Source of the DNA: an uncultured Lachnospiraceae bacterium
Lineage (GTDB): Bacteria; Bacillota; Clostridia; Lachnospirales; Lachnospiraceae
Assembly: GCA_910586405.1 (NCBI GenBank)
Contig: CAJUII010000140.1
Location: 1 to 6,608 of the forward strand
DNA length: 6,608 bases
Reading direction: 5' to 3'
The position numbers and the translations under genes are program-made. Below are positions 1 to 5,171 of this stretch, piece by piece (the first letter of the stretch is position 1; every line of letters starts with the position of its first letter). The notes under the pieces were generated by a model. That model was not told the origin of the DNA and did not search any database. It saw only the letters and a list, made by a program, of their open reading frames with translations.

Positions 1-2
1 CC

Positions 3-305
3 GAAGAAACGGAGGAATTTAACATGATTGCTGAAAAAGACCCTTATATCAAAAGCGCCTATGACCAGTTGCAGCGAATCAGCCAAGATGAACAGAAACG
101 TCTGGAATACGAAGCGAGGGAGAAAGCCATCCTTGATTACAATCAAGGCATGTTTGAAGCAGCGCAGCGTGGGGAACAGCGCGGCATCAGAAACACCGCA
201 CGCAACTTTCTCTCGCTGGGCGTTGATATTCATATCATTGCAGAAGCAACCCATTTGTCTATTGCAGAAATCGAAGCTTTAAAAAATGAAATAAATTCAG
301 ACTAA
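3..305 (+). CDS. Rpn-family (PD-(D/E)XK) nuclease/transposase-like protein, C-terminal part only
   Basis: The reading frame is open to the left edge, so this is the 3' end of a longer gene. A Met at 24 is preceded by a GGAGG, but the frame before it (EETEEFN) continues into the same conserved helix, so I treat the Met as internal. The visible part is a charged helical segment (QDEQKRLEYEAREKAILDY), a GEQRG linker, and a terminal helix-turn-helix-like stretch (LGVDIHIIAEATHLSIAEIEAL). These are typical of the C-termini of Rpn / 'PD-(D/E)XK nuclease family transposase' proteins, which are multi-copy in gut Clostridia. Family knowledge: the N-terminal nuclease domain carries the catalytic Asp and Glu-x-Lys residues and promotes recombination; that domain lies outside the window, so its integrity cannot be judged. 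The gene ends with TAA. Family assignment is fairly confident, activity unknown. Confidence 0.75.
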   Translation, partial: EETEEFNMIAEKDPYIKSAYDQLQRISQDEQKRLEYEAREKAILDYNQGMFEAAQRGEQRGIRNTARNFLSLGVDIHIIAEATHLSIAEIEALKNEINSD

Positions 306-322
306 TTGCAATATCACAATGT

Positions 323-352
323 ACACTCTTCCTCTGGGTGTCCGTGTGCAAA
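323..352 (-). repeat. fragment of a third repeat copy
   Basis: Positions 323-350 align without gaps to 413-440 of repeat copy 1, with 22 of 28 bases identical by eye. They contain the same TTCCTCTGGGTGTCCGTGTGC block as the closing arm of the second stem. The offset is exactly 90 bp, so this is either the remnant of a tandem unit or a conserved extension of copy 1. Its pairing partner (the opening arm and the inner GTCAGC hairpin) is absent. Confidence 0.55.
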
Positions 353-354
353 TC

Positions 355-474
355 GAGAAGGGGAATGACCTTCTCCCCTTCTACCGCGCCGGGCGTCCGT
401 CAGCTTCTGCTGACATTGTTCCTTTGGACGCCCGTGTGCATAAAAGGGCATCTGTGCTCGCAACATAAATGCCC
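355..474 (-). repeat. structured intergenic repeat, copy 1 (unclassified, RNA-like)
   Basis: Three hairpins occur in a row. Stem A pairs 356-364 with 374-382 (AGAAGGGGA/TCCCCTTCT) around the loop ATGACCTTC. Stem B pairs 390-398 with 426-434 (CGGGCGTCC/GGACGCCCG) and encloses a perfect inner hairpin, GTCAGC-TTCT-GCTGAC, at 399-414. Stem C pairs 446-451 with 469-474 (GGGCAT/ATGCCC). Copy 2 at 2218-2342 has the same loops and inner hairpin but different stem bases that still pair, which argues for selected structure rather than chance. On the minus strand the order is C, B, A, starting 39 nt after the stop codon of the lipoprotein gene. I cannot name the family. It could be a 3'UTR element, a small RNA, or a non-autonomous mobile repeat of MITE/REP type. 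Confidence 0.8.
441..474 (-). terminator. possible intrinsic terminator of the lipoprotein gene
   Basis: On the minus strand a 6-bp GGGCAT/ATGCCC stem with a 17-nt loop is followed directly by TTTT. It begins 39 nt beyond the stop codon at 514. The stem is short and the loop large, so termination would be weak. It is also stem C of repeat copy 1, so the repeat may supply the terminator. Confidence 0.4.
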
Positions 475-513
475 GAAGATAACCTCTATGATTCCGCTTT
501 GCAAAATCTCACA

Positions 514-2160
514 CTATCCAGCATAAGGCACCATCTCAAAATATTCATTCTCTGACACACCGTCTATCAAAAGCTGCCACTGTTCATCGTCGCGCACATA
601 GCTGATTGTGCCTGTCTCGCCTGTATCCAGCCTAAAGTACGCAGTCCCCGCATTGTCTGTTCCAGTAATCTTGAGCACACTGCCCGCGGGGATTGTCGTC
701 TCTGCCCCCGCCAAATTCACCGGCAAGTCTTTTACCACTTTCAGCTCAAAGGCCGTATCGACCGCAAACACTTCCTCTGTCTGAACCAGCTTTCCTTCCT
801 CTGTCAACTGATACTTCATACTGCCCAAATAGGTACCAAGCACATCCAGGTGCATGTACAGACTCAGCGTATCAGTTCCCAGATAAAATTTGCCAGACGT
901 ACCTGAGTATCCACCCTCAAAGGACGCACCCTCCAGCTTGTCACATGCCCGCACGTTCCCATCTGTGACTTCATACACATATGTCACAAAATCATCCGAT
1001 GCGTAATCACAGTAAAACACCAAAAAGCTGCGCCCATCTGCGTGTTTTACCGCATATCCCATTAGAAAGCGGCTAAATTCCCCGACCGTCTCGCTGGAAT
1101 CTCCTGACACCACTGTCACTTCTGTCTCTCCATATTCCTCATTATGCGTAGACACCAGCATCACCTTGCCATCTATGCCCAAGAGCCTTGAGATATCCTC
1201 ATTTTCCTTCACGCGCGCTACCATGCTGCTGCATGGGCTGGTGTACTCCTCTTTGAGATATTCAGCAAACACATCATATGGCAGCGTCACAGACGGCGCA
1301 CCTGTCGCATACGGCGCAACGCTGTATGGATTATATTGTATCACGATTCCTGTGTTGTCCAAATACCAGCACGCCGGCTTCTCGCCAAACGTATCCTCCT
1401 TCACGACCTCTCTATATTCTGGGAAAAGTCCGTCCCCGTAATTTTCCTCTAGTTCTGCTGTGAGATAACTGACAGCCTTGTCATAAAATCCCTCTGCATC
1501 GCTCAGCATATCTTCAAGCTGCATTTTTTTGCCGCTTTTTACATCAAACGTTGCACCGTCAAAGTCATAGTTTCCGTGCGCTCCGCCTTCATAACTGTCA
1601 TAAATACAGCAAAAACTGGCAACACGGTTATCAATCCTGTACGCCACAACATTTTCATGATGATAATAGTTGCTAAAATAATAACCGAAATCTTTCTCTG
1701 ATTGATAATGCTCTTTGGCTGATTGCAGCAATTCTTCATAGCCCTTCGATAGCCCGTCCCACTGCGCGGACAGTGCAGCATTCAGCGCATCGAAACCATT
1801 TTCTTCCACTGTAACTTTGTCAGCAGTAACTGTCAGCAGCAAAGTTTCGCCATCGTCTGTGTACCATTCTTTTTTGTCTGTTGTGATCCCAATCGCTGGG
1901 AGGTGTTCGCCAGTTTGTGTCTGCTCCGATGCTTCGCTGTCCAAAGCTTCATTGTTCATATCATCATGATTTGCAGCATCATTGTCCAGCTCATCAGTAC
2001 TGATTATTTTAGTTTCAGAAGTCTTATTTTCAGCAGCTTCATCTGGTATCTGTAACTCCTGTGCGAGCTCTGAATCCGGCTCTGCGCCCTGACCTGCGCC
2101 GCACCCTCCCATGATAAAGCCTGACAAAATCCATGCAGTGCACCATATTTTCTTTTTCAT
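514..2160 (-). CDS. secreted lipoprotein with DUF4163/DUF3298-like region and C-terminal SH3-like domain
   Basis: 548 residues. The N-terminus has a Lys-rich n-region (MKKK), a hydrophobic segment and Cys20 in an IMGGC lipobox-like site, so it is probably a lipid-anchored extracytoplasmic protein; the Met at -3 of the Cys is unusual for a lipobox. Residues about 27-85 form an acidic Glu/Asp/Asn/Thr-rich linker. Residues about 90-200 and 200-305 resemble DUF4163 followed by DUF3298, as in RsiV and PdaC-like proteins: a GGAHGN motif at 192-197 and the segment VIQYNPYSVAPYATG near 273-287. Residues 310-470 are beta-rich and unrecognised. Residues about 478-548 look like an SH3-like module (IPAGSVLKITG...GTISYV). 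The start is supported by a GAGGAGAAAGG purine run upstream of the ATG. No enzymatic residues are evident; a cell-wall or ligand-binding role is inference only. It is a single gene flanked on both sides by the structured repeat. Confidence 0.85.
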   Translation of the reverse strand: MKKKIWCTAWILSGFIMGGCGAGQGAEPDSELAQELQIPDEAAENKTSETKIISTDELDNDAANHDDMNNEALDSEASEQTQTGEHLPAIGITTDKKEWYTDDGETLLLTVTADKVTVEENGFDALNAALSAQWDGLSKGYEELLQSAKEHYQSEKDFGYYFSNYYHHENVVAYRIDNRVASFCCIYDSYEGGAHGNYDFDGATFDVKSGKKMQLEDMLSDAEGFYDKAVSYLTAELEENYGDGLFPEYREVVKEDTFGEKPACWYLDNTGIVIQYNPYSVAPYATGAPSVTLPYDVFAEYLKEEYTSPCSSMVARVKENEDISRLLGIDGKVMLVSTHNEEYGETEVTVVSGDSSETVGEFSRFLMGYAVKHADGRSFLVFYCDYASDDFVTYVYEVTDGNVRACDKLEGASFEGGYSGTSGKFYLGTDTLSLYMHLDVLGTYLGSMKYQLTEEGKLVQTEEVFAVDTAFELKVVKDLPVNLAGAETTIPAGSVLKITGTDNAGTAYFRLDTGETGTISYVRDDEQWQLLIDGVSENEYFEMVPYAG

Positions 2161-2217
2161 AATCTATCCTTTCTCCTCAAAAATTTCCACTTCACTCCTG
2201 CAAATTAAATACCAACC

Positions 2218-2342
2218 GAGTAGGGGAATGACCTTCTCCCCTACTCCCGCGCCGGACACCCGTCAGCTTCTGCTGACATGCTTCCTTGGGGTGCCCGTGT
2301 GCATAAACAAGCAGGCACCTGCGCGCCCATGCAAGTGCCTGC
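2218..2342 (-). repeat. structured intergenic repeat, copy 2 (unclassified, RNA-like)
   Basis: Same architecture as copy 1. Stem A pairs 2218-2227 with 2237-2246 (GAGTAGGGGA/TCCCCTACTC) with the identical loop ATGACCTTC. Stem B pairs 2253-2261 with 2289-2297 (CGGACACCC/GGGTGCCCG) around an inner hairpin identical to that of copy 1 (2262-2277). Stem C pairs 2311-2318 with 2335-2342 (GCAGGCAC/GTGCCTGC). Blocks shared with copy 1 include GGGGAATGACCTTCTCCCC, the inner hairpin and CCCGTGTGCATAAA. It lies between the Nudix remnant and the lipoprotein gene, in the same orientation as copy 1, and ends about 57 bp before the lipoprotein start codon on the minus strand. Confidence 0.8.
2305..2342 (-). 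terminator. terminator-like hairpin within repeat copy 2
   Basis: On the minus strand a perfect 8-bp GCAGGCAC/GTGCCTGC stem with a 16-nt loop is followed by TTGTTT. It lies 47 nt beyond the stop codon of the Nudix fragment and upstream of the lipoprotein gene, so it could insulate that gene from nitroreductase read-through. The U-tract is interrupted, which limits confidence. Confidence 0.35.
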
Positions 2343-2389
2343 ATAATGAATTGATTCTTTTGACACAAAATTACCAGAACTGCCAACTG

Positions 2390-2605
2390 TCATCCATGTG
2401 CATCCAACATTCCTCTGACTTCAAACAGCTTATCCAAAAACCAGTATGGAATCATAATTCCCTGCTCTTTCATTGCAAGCACTTCTTCTTTGCATGCCCA
2501 TCGGACAGCCTGCACCTCTTCCTTCTGCAATAGAAGTGAGGCGGGCTCAACCTCCTGCTCTAACAAATGATCATCGTCAAAGCCATGAACGAAGTTGATA
2601 GTAAA
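2390..2605 (-). pseudogene. Nudix hydrolase, C-terminal remnant without start
   Basis: The minus strand is open for 71 codons from an in-frame TAG at 2606-2608 to the TGA at 2390-2392, with no start before the conserved part. The translation begins FTINFVHGFDDDHLLEQ and continues through LQKEEVQAVRW, KEEVLAMKEQG and MIPYWFLDKLFE. This is the typical region after the Nudix box in small cytosolic Nudix hydrolases: an acidic -EEV- strand, an A-x-x-W-A segment and a closing amphipathic helix. The Nudix box itself (GX5EX7REUXEEXGU) is absent upstream in all three minus frames back to the nitroreductase, so the enzyme is dead or only a fragment remains. A different frame just upstream reads ENIVYY before the break, which could be displaced coding sequence, but this is weak. 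It lies between the nitroreductase and repeat copy 2. Confidence 0.7.
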
Positions 2606-2693
2606 CTATGTTCTCCTTTACAGCACTTTAGGTGCTCTCTGCTCGAACGCTTCTATTCCCTCTGGCTGGCACATGAAAAATACACAAATCTGG

Positions 2694-3236
2694 CTACACA
2701 AATTTTACCAGCTCCTCCACACTCTTTCTCTTAGGCGCAGCCGGCTCCTCGTCCGCATAGCCCACTGCCACGAGCGCCGCCACTTTCTGCCCTTCCTCGA
2801 TGCCGATAATATCAGCGACTTTCGCCTCGTCAAAAATGCCGAGAATCACAGTGCCTACTCCTTTTTCATGGGCGGCAAGGCAGAAGGTCTGTGTCGCAAG
2901 TCCAGCATCAAACACTTCCCAGCGGTCCTCTTTTGAGGTTGTGTAAGAGCCGTCGCGCTCAAAACCGCTTCGCCCATGTACCATGTTGACTACAACGAGC
3001 GCCGCACAGCCCTTGATGATACCATTATTGTGTTCAAACCCTAAAGTTGCCTCCTCTGCGAGCTTTGCCTTGATATCTGCACTTTCCACGACGACATATC
3101 TCGTCACCTGCGTATTTTTCCATGATGGTGCAAAGGATGCCGCCGCCACAATTTCCTGCATCACCTCATGCGGCACCTGCTCTGCTGTGAACTTTCTGAT
3201 ACTTCTCCTAGTTTCGATGCACTTGATTGTTTCCAT
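2694..3236 (-). CDS. nitroreductase family FMN-dependent oxidoreductase
   Basis: 180 residues, a normal length for the small single-domain nitroreductases. The N-terminal motif ETRRSIRKF (8-16) provides the Arg/Ser residues that bind the FMN phosphate in this family. APSWKNTQ (36-43) is the next flavin-contacting segment. The stretch FDAGLATQTFCLAAHEKGVGTVILGIFDE (109-137) is the conserved dimer-interface helix followed by the G-x-x-x-x-G strand. The end carries VAVGYADEEPAAPKRKSVEELV, the usual C-terminus. Members reduce nitro, quinone or other electrophilic substrates with NAD(P)H; the substrate here cannot be read from sequence. The start is supported by GAGGT eight bases upstream of the ATG. 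The gene sits 111 bp downstream of the sufB-like gene on the same strand. A TATATT at 3293-3298 (minus) could be its own -10 box, but no convincing -35 is seen, so it may be read from the suf promoter. Confidence 0.9.
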   Translation of the reverse strand: METIKCIETRRSIRKFTAEQVPHEVMQEIVAAASFAPSWKNTQVTRYVVVESADIKAKLAEEATLGFEHNNGIIKGCAALVVVNMVHGRSGFERDGSYTTSKEDRWEVFDAGLATQTFCLAAHEKGVGTVILGIFDEAKVADIIGIEEGQKVAALVAVGYADEEPAAPKRKSVEELVKFV

Positions 3237-3347
3237 AGTACTACCTCGCTTTCCTTTGTTTTTTGTTTTATTTTTATATGATTGCTTCTATAAATATAGC
3301 TTCTGTCTTCCGTCATTGCATTCTTGTCTCATTTTGTGCATGGCAGG

Positions 3348-4265
3348 CTATTTCAAAAATCCGTTTACAATCTGCTCCTCTGCCTCTGCCTCTGTCAGTC
3401 CCAGCGTCATCAGTTTAATTAACTGCTCACCCGCGATCTTTCCAATTGCTGCCTCATGAATCAGGCTCGCATCAATACTGTTTGCCGTTATTTCCGGTAT
3501 CGCGCGCACCACCGCATTGTCCATGATAATCGCATCGCACTCAGAATGCCCTGCACATTTGTTGTTTCCATTAATATGAGAATAAAATGTCTGCTCAGAA
3601 AAATCCTTCGCCACAGAGCGCGAAATCACGTTTGTGCTGGAATCCTCACCGTCCAAATCCACATAAAAATTCGTCGTTGCCTTCTGTTTTCCATGCGTCA
3701 TTAATTTTTCTTTGATGACAAGCTGTGCTCCCTTTCCAATCTTTGCTCTCGTCACTCTGTCTGTGGAATCCACACCCCGAATTTGAACCGTATCCATCTC
3801 CATATAACTGTCCTCGTCCAGATTAACGATCGTCTCCGGGTTCATCACACGCTCTCCAGTGCCCTCACCAGAACCATAGTGCTTCTCTACATACCGCACC
3901 TTCGATTTTTTTCCGATATAAAAGGAATGAATGCCGCTGTGCTCGCTCATCTTGTCACCGCCATTGTGAATGCCGCAGCCTGCCACGATCGTGACATCAC
4001 AGTCCTCTCCAATGTGAAAGTCATTGTACACCAGCTCTTTGAGTCCCGTCTGTGTCATCAGCACAGGGATATGCACACTTTCCTTTTTGGTGCCAGGCTT
4101 GATAAAAATATCGATTCCCGGTTTATCCTCTTTTGGGACAATCTCAATATGCTCTGTGGACTGCCTGCCTGCCGACATCCCGTTTGCGCGGATATTGTAT
4201 GCGCCCGCAGGCACTTCATGCAAATCCGCCACCTGCATCAGCAATGTTTTCTGAATCTCATCCAT
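3348..4265 (-). CDS. SufB/SufD-family Fe-S cluster assembly scaffold, short (SMS-like) form
   Basis: 305 residues from the chosen start. I use the ATG at 4263-4265, not the upstream one at 4298, because AGGAGGG (4273-4279, minus) precedes it at ideal spacing and it gives an ATGGATGA overlap with the sufC stop. The protein matches the beta-helix core and C-terminus of SufB/SufD: GIHSFYIGKKSKVRYVEKHYG, ERVMNPETIV, EMDTVQIRG, VISRSVAKD, then GHSECDAIIMDNAVVRAIPEI and IHEAAIGKIAGEQLIKLMTLGL. Cys243 (in ECDA) and Glu271 (in HEAA) appear to correspond to the E. coli SufB residues Cys405 and Glu434, implicated in cluster assembly. At about 305 residues it is far shorter than E. coli SufB (495) or SufD (423), lacking most of their N-terminal region. 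A single such protein paired with SufC is characteristic of the two-gene systems described as SMS (SmsC/SmsB). It probably forms a homodimer with SufC in the cytosol. Confidence 0.9.
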   Translation of the reverse strand: MDEIQKTLLMQVADLHEVPAGAYNIRANGMSAGRQSTEHIEIVPKEDKPGIDIFIKPGTKKESVHIPVLMTQTGLKELVYNDFHIGEDCDVTIVAGCGIHNGGDKMSEHSGIHSFYIGKKSKVRYVEKHYGSGEGTGERVMNPETIVNLDEDSYMEMDTVQIRGVDSTDRVTRAKIGKGAQLVIKEKLMTHGKQKATTNFYVDLDGEDSSTNVISRSVAKDFSEQTFYSHINGNNKCAGHSECDAIIMDNAVVRAIPEITANSIDASLIHEAAIGKIAGEQLIKLMTLGLTEAEAEEQIVNGFLK

Positions 4266-4986
4266 GTATACACCCTCCTGCATTATGTCTGCACTCAAGA
4301 TTGCCGTCTAATAATTTGGGCAGAATCTCCGCTTTCGACCCGATGTCCTGGATCTCACCGTTTGCAATCACCACGATTTTGTCTGCAATGTCGAGAATGC
4401 GCTCCTGATGCGAGATAATAACAATATTTCCCTGTGTCTTGTCGTGCATTTTCTCAAACACTTTAATCAAATTTTGAAAACTCCACAGATCAATCCCCGC
4501 CTCTGGTTCATCAAACACAGACAACTTCATCCCTCTGGCAATGACCGTCGCAATTTCAATCCGCTTGAGCTCTCCGCCAGACAGACTGGCATTTACCTCC
4601 CGATTGATGTAATCCCGCGCACAAAGCCCTACCTCTGCGAGATACTTACATGCGCCTTCTACGCTGAGGTTCTCCCTCGCTGCCAGCCGGATGAGATCAA
4701 GTACTGTGATTCCCTTAAACCGCACTGGCTGCTGGAAAGCAAAGCTGATGCCCAGATTTGCCCGCTCCGTGATAGACAGTTGTGTGATGTCCTGCCCCTC
4801 AAAGAAAATACGCCCTTCCGTCGGCTGTATTATTCCGGCAATCAACTTGGCGAGCGTCGATTTACCGCCTCCGTTTGGTCCTGTGATTGCCGTAAAACGA
4901 TCATCTATCTTTAAATCAATATGGTTCAATATATCCTTTCCGTTTTCATCGTCAACATGATAGGATATATTCTTTAATTCTAGCAC
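4258..4986 (-). CDS. sufC: SufC-type ABC ATPase for Fe-S cluster assembly
   Basis: 242 residues with a complete ABC ATPase motif set: Walker A GPNGGGKST (36-44), Q-loop Q85 in FAFQQPVRF, signature LSGGE (135-139), Walker B LSVFDE (155-160), D-loop EAGIDL and H-loop His193 (ISHQER). The FQQP Q-loop and the LSGGELKRIEIA segment are typical of SufC rather than of membrane transporters, and no permease gene is adjacent. SufC binds SufB/SufD and uses ATP to remodel the scaffold during cluster assembly. The C-terminus is Cys-containing (ECRHNAGGCIHG). Translation starts at GTG (4984-4986), supported by AGGAGG about 9 nt upstream. The stop overlaps the next gene by 8 bp. The symbol follows general usage; in the two-gene system it would be smsC. 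Confidence 0.92.
   Translation of the reverse strand: MLELKNISYHVDDENGKDILNHIDLKIDDRFTAITGPNGGGKSTLAKLIAGIIQPTEGRIFFEGQDITQLSITERANLGISFAFQQPVRFKGITVLDLIRLAARENLSVEGACKYLAEVGLCARDYINREVNASLSGGELKRIEIATVIARGMKLSVFDEPEAGIDLWSFQNLIKVFEKMHDKTQGNIVIISHQERILDIADKIVVIANGEIQDIGSKAEILPKLLDGNLECRHNAGGCIHG
4273..4279 (-). promoter_or_regulatory. ribosome binding site that fixes the sufB-like start
   Basis: AGGAGGG on the minus strand, 7 nt before the ATG at 4265. It lies inside the last codons of sufC (Gly-Gly-Cys-Ile-His-Gly), so the SufC C-terminus and the SufB initiation signal share sequence. This supports translational coupling and the shorter SufB start. Confidence 0.75.
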
Positions 4987-5018
4987 GTGCCCGCGCCTCC
5001 TCTCCTGATGCCTTTCAT

Positions 5019-5024
5019 ATTATA
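5019..5024 (-). promoter_or_regulatory. probable -10 element of the sufCB operon
   Basis: A perfect TATAAT on the minus strand, about 32 nt before the GTG start of sufC. No good -35 hexamer is visible: 17 nt further upstream reads TATACT. An activator or an atypical promoter is therefore possible. No match to a known Fe-S-responsive operator was recognised. Confidence 0.45.
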
Positions 5025-5102
5025 AATTAATACGCTCTTTCAGTATAACCAATATTTAACAAAAAAGCGACTATTTTTTCAAATTTATTTTCCAAATACC
5101 TA

Positions 5103-5131
5103 TTGCATTTCTACCTACAACATGTTAATAT
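5103..5131 (+). promoter_or_regulatory. probable blaI promoter overlapping the first direct repeat
   Basis: TTGCAT (5103-5108) is followed at 17 nt by TAATAT (5126-5131); TATAAA at 5129-5134 is an alternative -10 with a longer spacer. Either way the -10 lies inside the first direct repeat, so a protein bound there would block RNA polymerase. Confidence 0.45.
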
Positions 5132-5159
5132 AAATATATCTACAATATGTTAATATAAA
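5115..5159 (+). promoter_or_regulatory. tandem 20-bp direct repeats, candidate BlaI operators
   Basis: Two 20-bp repeats at 5115-5134 and 5140-5159 differ at one base only (ACATG versus ATATG) and start 25 bp apart. Each contains an imperfect dyad CTACA-N3-TGT, resembling the TACA/TGTA half-sites of BlaI/MecI operators, followed by TAATATAAA. The second copy ends just before the AAAGGAGG ribosome binding site of blaI. Autoregulation of blaI-blaR1 is the obvious inference; it is not demonstrated by the sequence. Confidence 0.6.
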
Positions 5160-5171
5160 AAGGAGGACTCT

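Noticed and set aside
306..513. CRISPR-like array or insertion sequence ends
   Set aside because: Only two and a partial repeat units are present, with internal hairpins and no spacer pattern; no transposase gene or terminal inverted repeats bound the region.
338..526. 62-codon plus-strand ORF
   Set aside because: It lies entirely in repeat copy 1 and the lipoprotein 3' end; it shares the repeat's bases and has no ribosome binding site or protein-like composition.
2192..2386. 64-codon minus-strand ORF with a GVRRGSRGEGHSPTR segment
   Set aside because: It is a translation of repeat copy 2; the conserved bases follow hairpin pairing, not codons. Such repeat-derived ORFs are probably annotated as hypothetical proteins elsewhere.
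2111..2533. 140-codon plus-strand ORF
   Set aside because: It runs antisense through the lipoprotein start, repeat copy 2 and the Nudix remnant; low-complexity Ser/His/Phe composition indicates a shadow frame.
2621..2636. AGCAC/GTGCT hairpin as nitroreductase terminator
   Set aside because: The 5-bp stem is followed on the minus strand by TGTAAAGG rather than a T-run, so there is no support for intrinsic termination.
4266..4298. Upstream ATG giving an 11-residue longer SufB
   Set aside because: It has no ribosome binding site of its own and would overlap sufC by 41 bp; the internal ATG has AGGAGGG at ideal spacing and starts where the family homology starts.
3783..4418. 211-codon plus-strand ORF antisense to sufB/sufC
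   Set aside because: It is opposite two strongly conserved genes, and its His/Arg/Cys-rich translation is typical of antisense shadow frames.
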